Shown here piece after piece: positions 15,846 to 22,180 of a stretch of 22,180 nucleotides of DNA; the first letter of the stretch is position 1; each line of letters opens with the position of its first letter. The stretch covers positions 1-22,180 of the forward strand of contig DAOVCZ010000008.1 of assembly GCA_030669775.1 (NCBI GenBank), written 5' to 3'. This DNA comes from Chloroflexota bacterium. GTDB taxonomy: Bacteria > Chloroflexota > Anaerolineae > Anaerolineales > UBA4823. The notes under the pieces were generated by a model. The model searched no databases and had not been told where the DNA came from. It was given only the letters and a program-made list of their open reading frames with translations. The position numbers were made by a program, and so were the translations under genes.

Positions 15846-17266
15846 CTACCTGCCTCCAATGCAGAGACAATTATTTCCATTTGCATACCTCGAGAGCCTT
15901 TGACGAGTACAACGTCTTTGGAGGTCAAGTGTTCTTTGAGAAAATCAATGGATTGCTGGGAACTATCAAATTCTCTAATCATATCCGGTGCTAAACCAGC
16001 GTTGGCTGCTGAAGAGGCAATCCACTTTGCTCGTTCACCGATAGTGACCAGTTCATTGGCAACTTCAGCCGCCCGAACACCAACCATAGTATGCCCTTGA
16101 CGCTCGTATTGACCGAGCTCCAGCATATCTCCTAAGACAGCGATCTTGCGACCCTCCAAATCATCCAGTAAGTTCAGTGCAGCTAAGGTCGACGCCGGTG
16201 AGGCATTATAGGTATCATCCAGAATAATGGCACCACTCTTAGCACGGACAGCGACTAGACGTAATTGTGCCTTCCCCGACTGCAACCCATTTACGATTTC
16301 TTGCCACGATAAACCATCGGTTAACCCTACTGCGGCAGCACGTAATGCAGTATGAACCGAATGTCTACCTATCAACGGCACTCGTAAGTGAAGAACCTCA
16401 TTCTGGTAGTGCAGCCTAAAACGAATTCCGTCGAGACCTAAGCCCTCCACCTGGTCCGCCCATAAGTGAGCATCTGGGCTCATACCATAATAGAAAATCC
16501 TTGCCTTGGATTGATCAGCCATTTCCCTAACTTTGGGATCGTCAAAATTAAGAATTACCAATCCGTCTGGTTCTGGCGGTAATGCCTGCACAAGTTCCGC
16601 TTTTCCCATGGCGATATCCTCAATCGTTCCTGCTCTCTCCGCATGCACTGTATCGATATTAGTGACGACACCCACTTGAGGCAAAGCCAAATCACAAAGA
16701 AACTTAATCTCTCCCGGTACGTAAAATCCCATCTCTAATATCGCACGTTCATGTTGTTCTGATAACTGCAGCAAGGTGAGTGGTAAACCGATCTCATTGT
16801 TCAAATTTCCTGGACTCTTCAACGTCTTATAACGTTGATTGAGAACCTCTGCCACCAGTTCCTTGGTGGTCGATTTACCAACACTTCCCGTAATTCCAAT
16901 CACTACTAAATCAAGGCGTCTGCGCCAAAATCGGGCGATCTGTTGCATTGCATTCAGACTATCATCCACAATCAAACAGACCGGTGCATCTCCAACCGCT
17001 AACTGCTGATCAACCTTCCAGCCCTGGCGAAGATCGAGCTGGTTATATTCCCTCGAGACCTCCCGGGCGATTATTGCAACTGACGCTCCCTGATTGAAGG
17101 CTTCTTGAACAAAATCGTGTCCGTCGACTCGGTCACCGGGGAGCGCAATGAATAAAGAGTCTGGTGTCACCCGACGTGAATCAATCGCTGCATCTCGAAT
17201 TTCTCGATCATCTCCCTGCGGCGATACTCCGGTTAGGGCTTCAATTACAAGACTTAATGTCAACAT
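15842..17266 (-). CDS. murF: UDP-N-acetylmuramoyl-tripeptide--D-alanyl-D-alanine ligase MurF
   Basis: It adds the D-Ala-D-Ala made by Ddl to the stem tripeptide. The 474 residues carry the MurE/MurF N-terminal signature (AIDSRRVTPDSLFIALPG, DGHDF), the P-loop GITGSVGKSTTK (124-135), and SPGNLNNEIGLPLTLL. MurF-type features are ILEMGFYVPGEI, TNIDTVHAERAGTIEDIAMGKAEL and DDTYNASPASTLAAL. The EMG...PGEI and ...GKAEL motifs separate it from MurE, and no MurE-type DNP(R/A) stem-recognition motif is visible. The ATG has AGG at short spacing. It lies 47 bp after ftsI, where murE sits in many clusters. Confidence 0.94.
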   Translation of the reverse strand: MLTLSLVIEALTGVSPQGDDREIRDAAIDSRRVTPDSLFIALPGDRVDGHDFVQEAFNQGASVAIIAREVSREYNQLDLRQGWKVDQQLAVGDAPVCLIVDDSLNAMQQIARFWRRRLDLVVIGITGSVGKSTTKELVAEVLNQRYKTLKSPGNLNNEIGLPLTLLQLSEQHERAILEMGFYVPGEIKFLCDLALPQVGVVTNIDTVHAERAGTIEDIAMGKAELVQALPPEPDGLVILNFDDPKVREMADQSKARIFYYGMSPDAHLWADQVEGLGLDGIRFRLHYQNEVLHLRVPLIGRHSVHTALRAAAVGLTDGLSWQEIVNGLQSGKAQLRLVAVRAKSGAIILDDTYNASPASTLAALNLLDDLEGRKIAVLGDMLELGQYERQGHTMVGVRAAEVANELVTIGERAKWIASSAANAGLAPDMIREFDSSQQSIDFLKEHLTSKDVVLVKGSRGMQMEIIVSALEAGR

Positions 17267-17313
17267 TTAAAACCTGTCATCTAATAAAAAACGAACATTT
17301 ACTAAAGAAGAGA

Positions 17314-19077
17314 TTATTGACCCGTCAACAATTGTTCCTTCATTTGATCAGTAGGAATATTCATTAATACAACCAATCTTTCAACAACCTGACGAAACAC
17401 AGGTGCTGCAACCACCGAACCCCAAGGAGATGTTGTGGGTTTTTCCAACCACACATAAACCAAGAATCTTGGATCATCTAGTGGACCCCAGCCAACGAAT
17501 GATGCATTGGTTTGATTGCTGGTGTATCCAAAAGGAGTTGGAATTTCCGCTGTACCAGTCTTGCCCGCCACCCGGTAGCCTTCTACAAGAGCCACAGAGG
17601 ATTCAACTTCCAGCGAGGTGGCTAACATATCGGTTAGTCGCTGCGCTGTCTTGGGAGAAATCGGTGTCCCAGAAATCCTGGGTGAAGTGTTATATTGCCG
17701 TCCACCGTTGATCATTGATAACACGATGCGTGGGAAAACCATCTGTCCTTCGTTCGCCAATGCAGAAACTGCCATCACCATCTGGATTGGGGTCACCGCA
17801 ACACCTTGACCAAAGGCGTTCGTTCCCAAATCTGCCTCATACCAATCTTCATCTCCAGGCAGCTTTAAGCGCCCTGAGCTCTCCCCAGCCATGTCAACTC
17901 CAGTGAGGTGCCCGACACCAAAATCTTGCATATATTGGTAAAATTTGTTGGCACCTAACTCTGTCGCAACCCAGGCCAGACAAACATTTAAGGAATGCTG
18001 CATGCATCCCAGCATATCTTGAGGACCCCAGGCACCGCCATTCCAGTTGCGAATAATTGTTCCACCCACCTCGATCGATCCAGTATCCAAGAAGGATGTC
18101 TTCGGTTTTACGGCACCACCATCGATAGCAGCTGCCATCGTCAAGACCTTATAAACGGATCCGGGTTCATAGGTCTCACTGACCACACGATTGAAGGGTG
18201 TTGAATCCTCAAAAATCTCCCCATACCGCCAGAACTCATTAAGGTCTAAGCGTGGAGATGTCGCCGCAGCCAGAATATCCCCTGTCTTTGGGTCCATTAC
18301 CACGATGGTCGCAGATTCAGATCCACTTTCTTTGATCGCATTCTCTACGATCTGTTCAACCTCTGCCTGGATCACTCGATCGATCGTCAGGATTAAACTC
18401 GTTCCCTCAGGGACCTGCGGAAATTCCTCGACCCGATTAGGATCGAATGGAACCCATACCCTCTTGGGGGATCCAGCCAATTCATCATTAAACTTTTCTT
18501 CAACGCCGAAAAAGCCCTGTCCTTCCCAGTTAACAAAGCCGAGAATATTGGAGGCCAGATCTTTCTCCGGATAACTTCGCTGAAGACGAGGATCGAACGT
18601 GATTCCAGCCAGGCTAGGGCGGCTTGGGTCTCTGCGGTCTCCATAAGCGGTCTTCATCTCTACAGAAAGTTGCTCTAAGCGCTGTTTTTGCTCCTCGGTG
18701 ACAAATCTGGCGAGCGTGGCATAGATCGCCTCCGCGGAAGGCTCTGTACTGGCGGCAGCAAATACAGCATCATAATCTGCATCAACCACCGCATTCATTG
18801 CTAAAGCAATCGTCGACGGATTTTCAACCTCCCCCAGAATCACCCCAACCTCGTAAACGGTTCTGCTCCCGGCTAATAAATTCCCCCAGCGATCATATAT
18901 TTGACCCCTTGCTGGGGTCAGGGTTCGCCAGGCACCTGAATACAGCTCTCCTTTATCTCGTAAGGCACCGGCCTGTGGGCTTAGTTGAATCCGCAACATT
19001 TGTACAACGATAAACACCGCGAGAGCTGTGAGCAGAATGCCTAGTGTTGTGTATCGCCATGAACTCTGGTTGTTCAT
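17314..19077 (-). CDS. ftsI: Division-specific penicillin-binding protein (FtsI/PBP2B-type transpeptidase)
   Basis: A class B PBP that crosslinks septal peptidoglycan; partner of FtsW. The 587 residues comprise an N-terminal membrane anchor (about 11-30), a PBP dimerisation domain starting at LTPARGQIYDRWGNLLAG (about 53-70), and a transpeptidase domain with all three motifs: S307-V-Y-K310, S362-L-N364 and K506-T-G508. It ends about 80 residues after KTG, without PASTA repeats. The ATG at 19077 overlaps the stop of the FtsL-like gene (ATGA). No inactivating change is seen. Confidence 0.95.
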   Translation of the reverse strand: MNNQSSWRYTTLGILLTALAVFIVVQMLRIQLSPQAGALRDKGELYSGAWRTLTPARGQIYDRWGNLLAGSRTVYEVGVILGEVENPSTIALAMNAVVDADYDAVFAAASTEPSAEAIYATLARFVTEEQKQRLEQLSVEMKTAYGDRRDPSRPSLAGITFDPRLQRSYPEKDLASNILGFVNWEGQGFFGVEEKFNDELAGSPKRVWVPFDPNRVEEFPQVPEGTSLILTIDRVIQAEVEQIVENAIKESGSESATIVVMDPKTGDILAAATSPRLDLNEFWRYGEIFEDSTPFNRVVSETYEPGSVYKVLTMAAAIDGGAVKPKTSFLDTGSIEVGGTIIRNWNGGAWGPQDMLGCMQHSLNVCLAWVATELGANKFYQYMQDFGVGHLTGVDMAGESSGRLKLPGDEDWYEADLGTNAFGQGVAVTPIQMVMAVSALANEGQMVFPRIVLSMINGGRQYNTSPRISGTPISPKTAQRLTDMLATSLEVESSVALVEGYRVAGKTGTAEIPTPFGYTSNQTNASFVGWGPLDDPRFLVYVWLEKPTTSPWGSVVAAPVFRQVVERLVVLMNIPTDQMKEQLLTGQ

Positions 19078-19556
19078 GGTTCCACCTCCTGGACAAGAGG
19101 TGAAGCGGGATCGAATACCCTCTCACTCAACCAATCCATAAGAGATTGTGTGTATTCGGGAGAAATTGTCGGGATAACTGGGAGAGTCGAACCGGGAGGT
19201 TCAGCCAGATTCGCTTGCCCGGATTTGATATATCCTGGGACAAGAATATAAAAAATCTCGTCTGATTCTACAGGAAGAAATCCCAATTCCTCTGCTCGTT
19301 TCTCCATTTCAGAGTTTGAGACCAAATATGCGATTTGAGACTCCATATCTTCGATATTCCGGCGGATTTCCTCCATCTCAGCATACATGATCTGGATCTC
19401 ACGACCAGCAGTTGAGGCTTGAGCACTGACGCTCAAATAAATCCCAGCTACCATGGCAACAATAATTAATGCCAGCATGAACAAACCGATCCACTGTAAT
19501 TGTTTTCTCCAGGGAGCTTGTGAATAAGCTTGAGTTATATTCTGAACTCGATACAT
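19074..19556 (-). CDS. ftsL: FtsL/DivIC-like septum-formation protein
   Basis: 160 residues: a short basic cytoplasmic part, one membrane helix (about 21-41), then a heptad-rich coiled-coil stretch (about 52-92) ending in EKRAEELGFLPV, the short motif common after FtsL/FtsB/DivIC coiled coils. A Pro/Ser-rich tail of about 60 residues follows. Its place between rsmH and ftsI, with ATGA overlap onto ftsI, is the canonical ftsL position. Sequence alone cannot separate FtsL from FtsB/DivIC. AAGAG lies upstream of the ATG. Confidence 0.85.
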   Translation of the reverse strand: MYRVQNITQAYSQAPWRKQLQWIGLFMLALIIVAMVAGIYLSVSAQASTAGREIQIMYAEMEEIRRNIEDMESQIAYLVSNSEMEKRAEELGFLPVESDEIFYILVPGYIKSGQANLAEPPGSTLPVIPTISPEYTQSLMDWLSERVFDPASPLVQEVEP

Positions 19557-19585
19557 AATTTACTCTTGTGTATAAAATTTTTAAG

Positions 19586-19601
19586 GGCGAAATTACTCGC
19601 C
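19586..19601 (-). repeat. Short hairpin in the rsmH-ftsL spacer
   Basis: GGCGA (19586-19590) and TCGCC (19597-19601) form a 5-bp stem with a 6-nt loop. On the minus strand it is followed by CTTAAAAATTTTATAC, an A/T-rich stretch but not a clean T-run. It could be a weak attenuator, or chance. Confidence 0.25.
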
Positions 19602-19650
19602 ATCTTTTCTCGCTACCAGTAAGAAATATCTTGCAAGAGTAATGCCAAAA

Positions 19651-20586
19651 TTATTCAGTTGAAAGCTTTTCAACCACTCTTAGCCGGGCGCTGCGGGCTC
19701 GAGGATTTCGTTCAATTTCGCCTTCTTGCGGGCGAATGGGACGCTTGGTGATGATTCTTATACTAGCCGTATGACCACAATCACATATCGGTTGTTTTGG
19801 AGGGCAAATGCAATCTTTGCCCTCATTGCGAAAGTAATGCTTGACAATCCGATCTTCCAGGGAGTGATATGAGATAACTGCCAATCTTCCCTTTGGGGTT
19901 AATGAGCTTATTGCCTGGGGTAGTACCTCCCGTAAAGCGTCCAGCTCTTGATTCACAGCAATTCTCAGCGCCTGGAAAGTCCTAGTTGCAGGATGCATTC
20001 TTGTCCTACCACTGCTGGTAGTTTTAGCAACTACACTCGCCAGCTGGTGGGTCGTTTCCATGGGTCGGGCTCGAACGATAGCCCTGGCCACTTGACGTGA
20101 GCGCCGTTCCTCGCCATAGGTGTATAACAAATCTGCAAGTTCTTGTTCCGGCAAATTATTCACCAGGTCGATGGCACGTACAGGATTCCGCAAGTCGAAG
20201 CGCATATCAAGCAAAGCATCTTTCCTGAAGGAAAAGCCACGCTCTGGAATATCCAACTGCATCGAAGATATCCCCAGATCTAGCAAGATACCGTCTACCA
20301 TTTGCCACCCCACTGCATTGAGCTGTTTGCTCAGGTTTGTGAATGATGAATGGACCAGAGTAGCCCGATTGCTAAAAGATTCCAGACGTTTACGAGCTAG
20401 CTGCAATGCATAGGTGTCAACGTCAAAACCCAAGAGAAGACCATCCGGTTCACAAGCCTGAAGTATTCCCCAAGCATGGCCTCCCGCACCCACCGTACAA
20501 TCAACATAGTGTCCTGTCCGATGTGGCTGCAATAGGTGTATAATTTCATTGTAAAGAACAGGTTGGTGAGGTGTAGGCTCTTCCAT
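19651..20586 (-). CDS. rsmH: 16S rRNA (cytosine-1402-N4)-methyltransferase RsmH (MraW)
   Basis: An SAM-dependent methylase of C1402 in the ribosomal P-site region of 16S rRNA. The 311 residues have HQPVLYNEII at the N-terminus, the SAM motif VDCTVGAGGHAWGIL (28-42), and DGILLDLGISSMQLDIPERGFSF. The C-terminal block ISYHSLEDRIVKHYFR plus Cys-rich CICPPKQPICDCG and NPRARSARLRVVEKL is diagnostic. The ATG has no recognisable Shine-Dalgarno; a hairpin lies in the 42-bp spacer after mraZ. Confidence 0.97.
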   Translation of the reverse strand: MEEPTPHQPVLYNEIIHLLQPHRTGHYVDCTVGAGGHAWGILQACEPDGLLLGFDVDTYALQLARKRLESFSNRATLVHSSFTNLSKQLNAVGWQMVDGILLDLGISSMQLDIPERGFSFRKDALLDMRFDLRNPVRAIDLVNNLPEQELADLLYTYGEERRSRQVARAIVRARPMETTHQLASVVAKTTSSGRTRMHPATRTFQALRIAVNQELDALREVLPQAISSLTPKGRLAVISYHSLEDRIVKHYFRNEGKDCICPPKQPICDCGHTASIRIITKRPIRPQEGEIERNPRARSARLRVVEKLSTE

Positions 20587-20601
20587 GGGCAGGGGCTTTT
20601 C

Positions 20602-20620
20602 TTGGATAGTGTGTATCCAA
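20602..20620 (-). repeat. Perfect hairpin in the mraZ-rsmH spacer
   Basis: TTGGATA and TATCCAA form a perfect 7-bp stem with a 5-nt loop, between the mraZ stop and the rsmH start. No T-run follows, so it is not a terminator. It sits about 15 nt upstream of the rsmH start, which lacks a clear ribosome binding site, so a role in translation or processing is possible. Confidence 0.5.
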
Positions 20621-20628
20621 TCCCATCA

Positions 20629-21072
20629 TCACTCACCGGTTGAGAGATCTAAGTCCATAAATCGCATTGCGATGGGCTCACTCTCCTCCATCATAGTGGT
20701 CTGCCCAGCCCACTGGACAGGAGACCAGATCTCAAAGTAATCGCCCATTCCGACAATTACTGCCTCACTATCCAGATTTAATTCTTGACGTAAGAACTGC
20801 GGAATAAGTATTCGTCCAGTTTTATCTAAGACAACAAGTTCTGCATTGGAGAACATCAAGCGTCTGAGTAAACGGGCGCTCGGATCGGTCATGCTGAGCC
20901 GGTTTACTCGGAGAGAAATACGCTCAAAAATTTGTGGTGGATAGACGTTGATATTTTGATCAAATCCCTGAGTCAGATAGGCACCCTCTGCGGTAAGCAA
21001 ATCCCGGTAACGAGCCGGGACTGTCAGGCGACCTTTTCCATCTATCGTGTGATGATACCGACCCAGAAACAT
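20629..21072 (-). CDS. mraZ: Transcriptional regulator MraZ
   Basis: A DNA-binding regulator of the dcw operon, first gene of the cluster. The 147 residues contain two AbrB/SpoVT-like halves: DGKGRLTVPARYRD (11-24) and LDKTGRILIPQFLRQEL (82-98). The start at 21072 gives the conserved MFLGRYHHTID N-terminus and the usual length. The reading frame stays open to 21237, but the extra 55 residues would be translated from the promoter and operator and match nothing in the family. Four GTG repeats in its own leader suggest autoregulation. The ribosome binding site (AAAGG) is weakly placed. Confidence 0.95.
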   Translation of the reverse strand: MFLGRYHHTIDGKGRLTVPARYRDLLTAEGAYLTQGFDQNINVYPPQIFERISLRVNRLSMTDPSARLLRRLMFSNAELVVLDKTGRILIPQFLRQELNLDSEAVIVGMGDYFEIWSPVQWAGQTTMMEESEPIAMRFMDLDLSTGE

Positions 21073-21097
21073 TTGTTCTAATATGCCTTTAATGTCT

Positions 21098-21120
21098 GAA
21101 CGCCGGGTAATCCGGCGTTC
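21098..21120 (-). repeat. Perfect 9-bp hairpin in the mraZ 5' leader
   Basis: GAACGCCGG (21112-21120 complement) and CCGGCGTTC (21098-21106 complement) pair exactly around a 5-nt loop. It lies between the predicted transcription start and the mraZ start codon and touches the fourth MraZ repeat. No T-run follows, so it is not an intrinsic terminator; an mRNA-stability or translation role is possible. Confidence 0.65.
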
Positions 21121-21153
21121 CACTTTGATCCACTTTCTCCCACAATTAGACAC
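21119..21153 (-). promoter_or_regulatory. Candidate MraZ operator: four GTG repeats at 10-bp spacing
   Basis: On the minus strand, GTGTC, GTGGG, GTGGA and GTGGA begin at 21153, 21143, 21133 and 21123, exactly 10 bp apart, with A/T-rich spacers. MraZ is known to bind short direct repeats with this period (TGGGN-N5 in E. coli, GTG repeats in mollicutes). The array begins immediately after the predicted -10, so bound MraZ would block the start of transcription. Confidence 0.75.
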
Positions 21154-21182
21154 AGTATATACCAAATTAAGTTTTAATGCAA
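21154..21182 (-). promoter_or_regulatory. Predicted promoter of the dcw operon (mraZ)
   Basis: Minus-strand TTGCAT (21182-21177) and TATACT (21159-21154) are 17 bp apart in an A/T-rich stretch, the latter a good -10. The start point would fall near 21147, inside the first MraZ repeat. The -35 is weak, which would suit a regulated promoter. No other strong promoter was identified within the long gene cluster. Confidence 0.5.
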
Positions 21183-21296
21183 GTTTTTTCTCCGATTTCC
21201 CCACCTTCTCAACCCTAACAATTATGTAAGTTATCAAAACATCAATTTAAGAACGACTTATACACATACACATTACCATCTCATGGAGGATATTTA

Positions 21297-22180
21297 GTGC
21301 GCCACGAATCACGACAAGACGGATACGCCTCATTGTTTACCGGTATTGACGCCGAAGTTCCTACCCTAAACGGTGGTCATCGAAAGTATATAAACTTCGA
21401 TAATGCAGCCTCAACCCCTCCCCTTAAGGCTGTTCAGAACGCTGTCAATGAATTTATGGTCTATTACAGCAGTGTTCATCGCGGAACTGGCTATAAAAGT
21501 CAGCTTTCCACCCATGCATACGAAGTCGCGCGTCAAGCCGTCTTGCAGTTTGTTGGTGCTGATCCAAATTATCACACCTGCATTTTCGGAAAAAATGCGA
21601 CCGAGGCGATCAACAAGCTGGCCAAAAGATATCCCTTTATGCCCCAACGAAATATCGTTATCACCAGCGGTATGGAACACCACTCCAATGATCTACCCTG
21701 GCGAGCCGCTGCTAATGTTGTCCATGTCCGTTTGACCGCTGACGGGCAGCTTGATGAAGCGGATTTTGACCATGTGTTGCAGCGATATTCAGATCAGATC
21801 GCTCTCGTGGCGATCAGCGGTGCCTCAAACGTAACTGGCTTCATCAATCCAATTTATCGCTTGGCGGAGAAAACCCACCGCGTTGGGGCAAAAATTGCGG
21901 TAGATTGTGCTCAGCTGGCACCGCACCGCAAAGTGGACATGCTCGATATCGATAACCCGGCTCATCTCGATTACGTTACAATCTCCGCCCACAAACTCTA
22001 CGCCCCGTTTGGAATCGGCGCATTGGTCGGATTACAAGAAACATTTGCAAGTGGAGAGCCAGATTTTACTGGTGGTGGCACCGTTGACATAGTTACTCTT
22101 GAAGATGTTGTCTGGGCTGCCCCACCTGATCGAGACGAAGCCGGAAGCCCAAACACGATTGGCGCAATCGCCTTGGCGGC
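21297..22180 (+). CDS. Class V aminotransferase, cysteine desulfurase-like, 3' end beyond the window
   Basis: A PLP enzyme of the SufS/CsdA-like aminotransferase class V group. 294 complete codons are visible without a stop. Seen are YINFDNAASTPPLKAV at the N-terminus, SSVHRGTGYKSQLSTHAYE, the substrate/PLP stretch TSGMEHHSNDLPWR, VDCAQLAPHRKVDM, and the PLP lysine Lys233 in SAHKLYAPFGIGALVG. The start is a GTG at 21297 with GGAGGA six bases upstream; no better ATG lies near. It is transcribed away from mraZ across a 224-bp divergent gap. The exact substrate (Cys, selenocysteine or another amino acid) cannot be told from this part. No suf or isc neighbour is visible. Confidence 0.88.
   Translation, partial: MRHESRQDGYASLFTGIDAEVPTLNGGHRKYINFDNAASTPPLKAVQNAVNEFMVYYSSVHRGTGYKSQLSTHAYEVARQAVLQFVGADPNYHTCIFGKNATEAINKLAKRYPFMPQRNIVITSGMEHHSNDLPWRAAANVVHVRLTADGQLDEADFDHVLQRYSDQIALVAISGASNVTGFINPIYRLAEKTHRVGAKIAVDCAQLAPHRKVDMLDIDNPAHLDYVTISAHKLYAPFGIGALVGLQETFASGEPDFTGGGTVDIVTLEDVVWAAPPDRDEAGSPNTIGAIALA

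Noticed and set aside
17325..17336. TTGACGGGTCAA-like palindrome at the end of ftsI, as operator or -35
   Set aside because: It consists of ftsI codons up to just before the stop, and no -10 lies at suitable spacing; probably chance.
21073..21237. A 55-residue N-terminal extension of MraZ in the same open frame
   Set aside because: It would be translated through the predicted promoter and MraZ repeats; the family begins at MFLGRYHHTID and the 147-residue form has normal length.
21258..21266. TTATACACA, a perfect DnaA-box match upstream of the plus-strand gene (another at 19567-19575 on the minus strand, and TTTTCCACA at 5152-5160)
   Set aside because: For the degenerate TTWTNCACA motif about one to two hits are expected by chance in a window this size. 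The three are scattered, one lies inside ftsA, and there is no box cluster or dnaA/dnaN context.
21411..21683. 90-codon minus-strand ORF opposite the aminotransferase gene
   Set aside because: It is antisense to clearly conserved class V aminotransferase motifs and has no family resemblance.

Overview
This window holds an almost complete division and cell-wall (dcw) cluster, read entirely from the minus strand and ending beside a ribonucleotide reductase locus. A divergent plus-strand gene starts at the right edge. The gene content suggests a free-living bacterium that makes peptidoglycan. The adenosylcobalamin-type (class II) ribonucleotide reductase with NrdR, a CvpA-like gene inside the dcw cluster, and the protein sequence style point to Chloroflexota, perhaps Anaerolineae. 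That placement is inference from family resemblance, not from a marker gene. I see no IS element, CRISPR array, tRNA, rRNA or prophage.

Layout in transcription order of the main operon (right to left): promoter and four-repeat MraZ operator (about 21119-21182), mraZ, rsmH, an FtsL-like gene, ftsI/pbpB, murF, mraY, murD, ftsW, murG, a CvpA-family membrane protein, murC, a small ORF, murB, ddl, ftsQ, ftsA, ftsZ. Most junctions are tight: ATGA, GTGA, TGATG or TAATG stop/start overlaps, and an 83-nt ftsW/murG overlap. This indicates one long, translationally coupled transcription unit of about 18 kb. murE is not in the cluster; ftsI is followed directly by murF.

Downstream of ftsZ is a 363-bp non-coding stretch. 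It holds two inverted repeats and then a promoter with two tandem 16-bp NrdR-box-like palindromes. This promoter should drive nrdR and a class II ribonucleotide reductase gene (nrdJ) that runs off the left edge of the window.

The genes form a coherent set. MurC, MurD, MurF, MurB and Ddl build the UDP-MurNAc-pentapeptide, apart from the missing MurE step. MraY and MurG make lipid I and lipid II. FtsW and FtsI polymerise and crosslink septal peptidoglycan, FtsQ and FtsL form the divisome core, and FtsZ and FtsA form the cytokinetic ring. NrdR and NrdJ control and make deoxyribonucleotides. At the right edge, a class V aminotransferase of the cysteine desulfurase type begins on the plus strand.

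The most interesting signals are regulatory: a textbook-like MraZ operator with exact 10-bp periodicity beside the cluster promoter, a 9-bp 5'-UTR hairpin touching that operator, and tandem NrdR boxes 30 bp centre to centre just downstream of an extended -10 promoter. Unusual gene content (no murE, the CvpA-like gene, the small coupled ORF) comes second. I found no convincing wholly new system.
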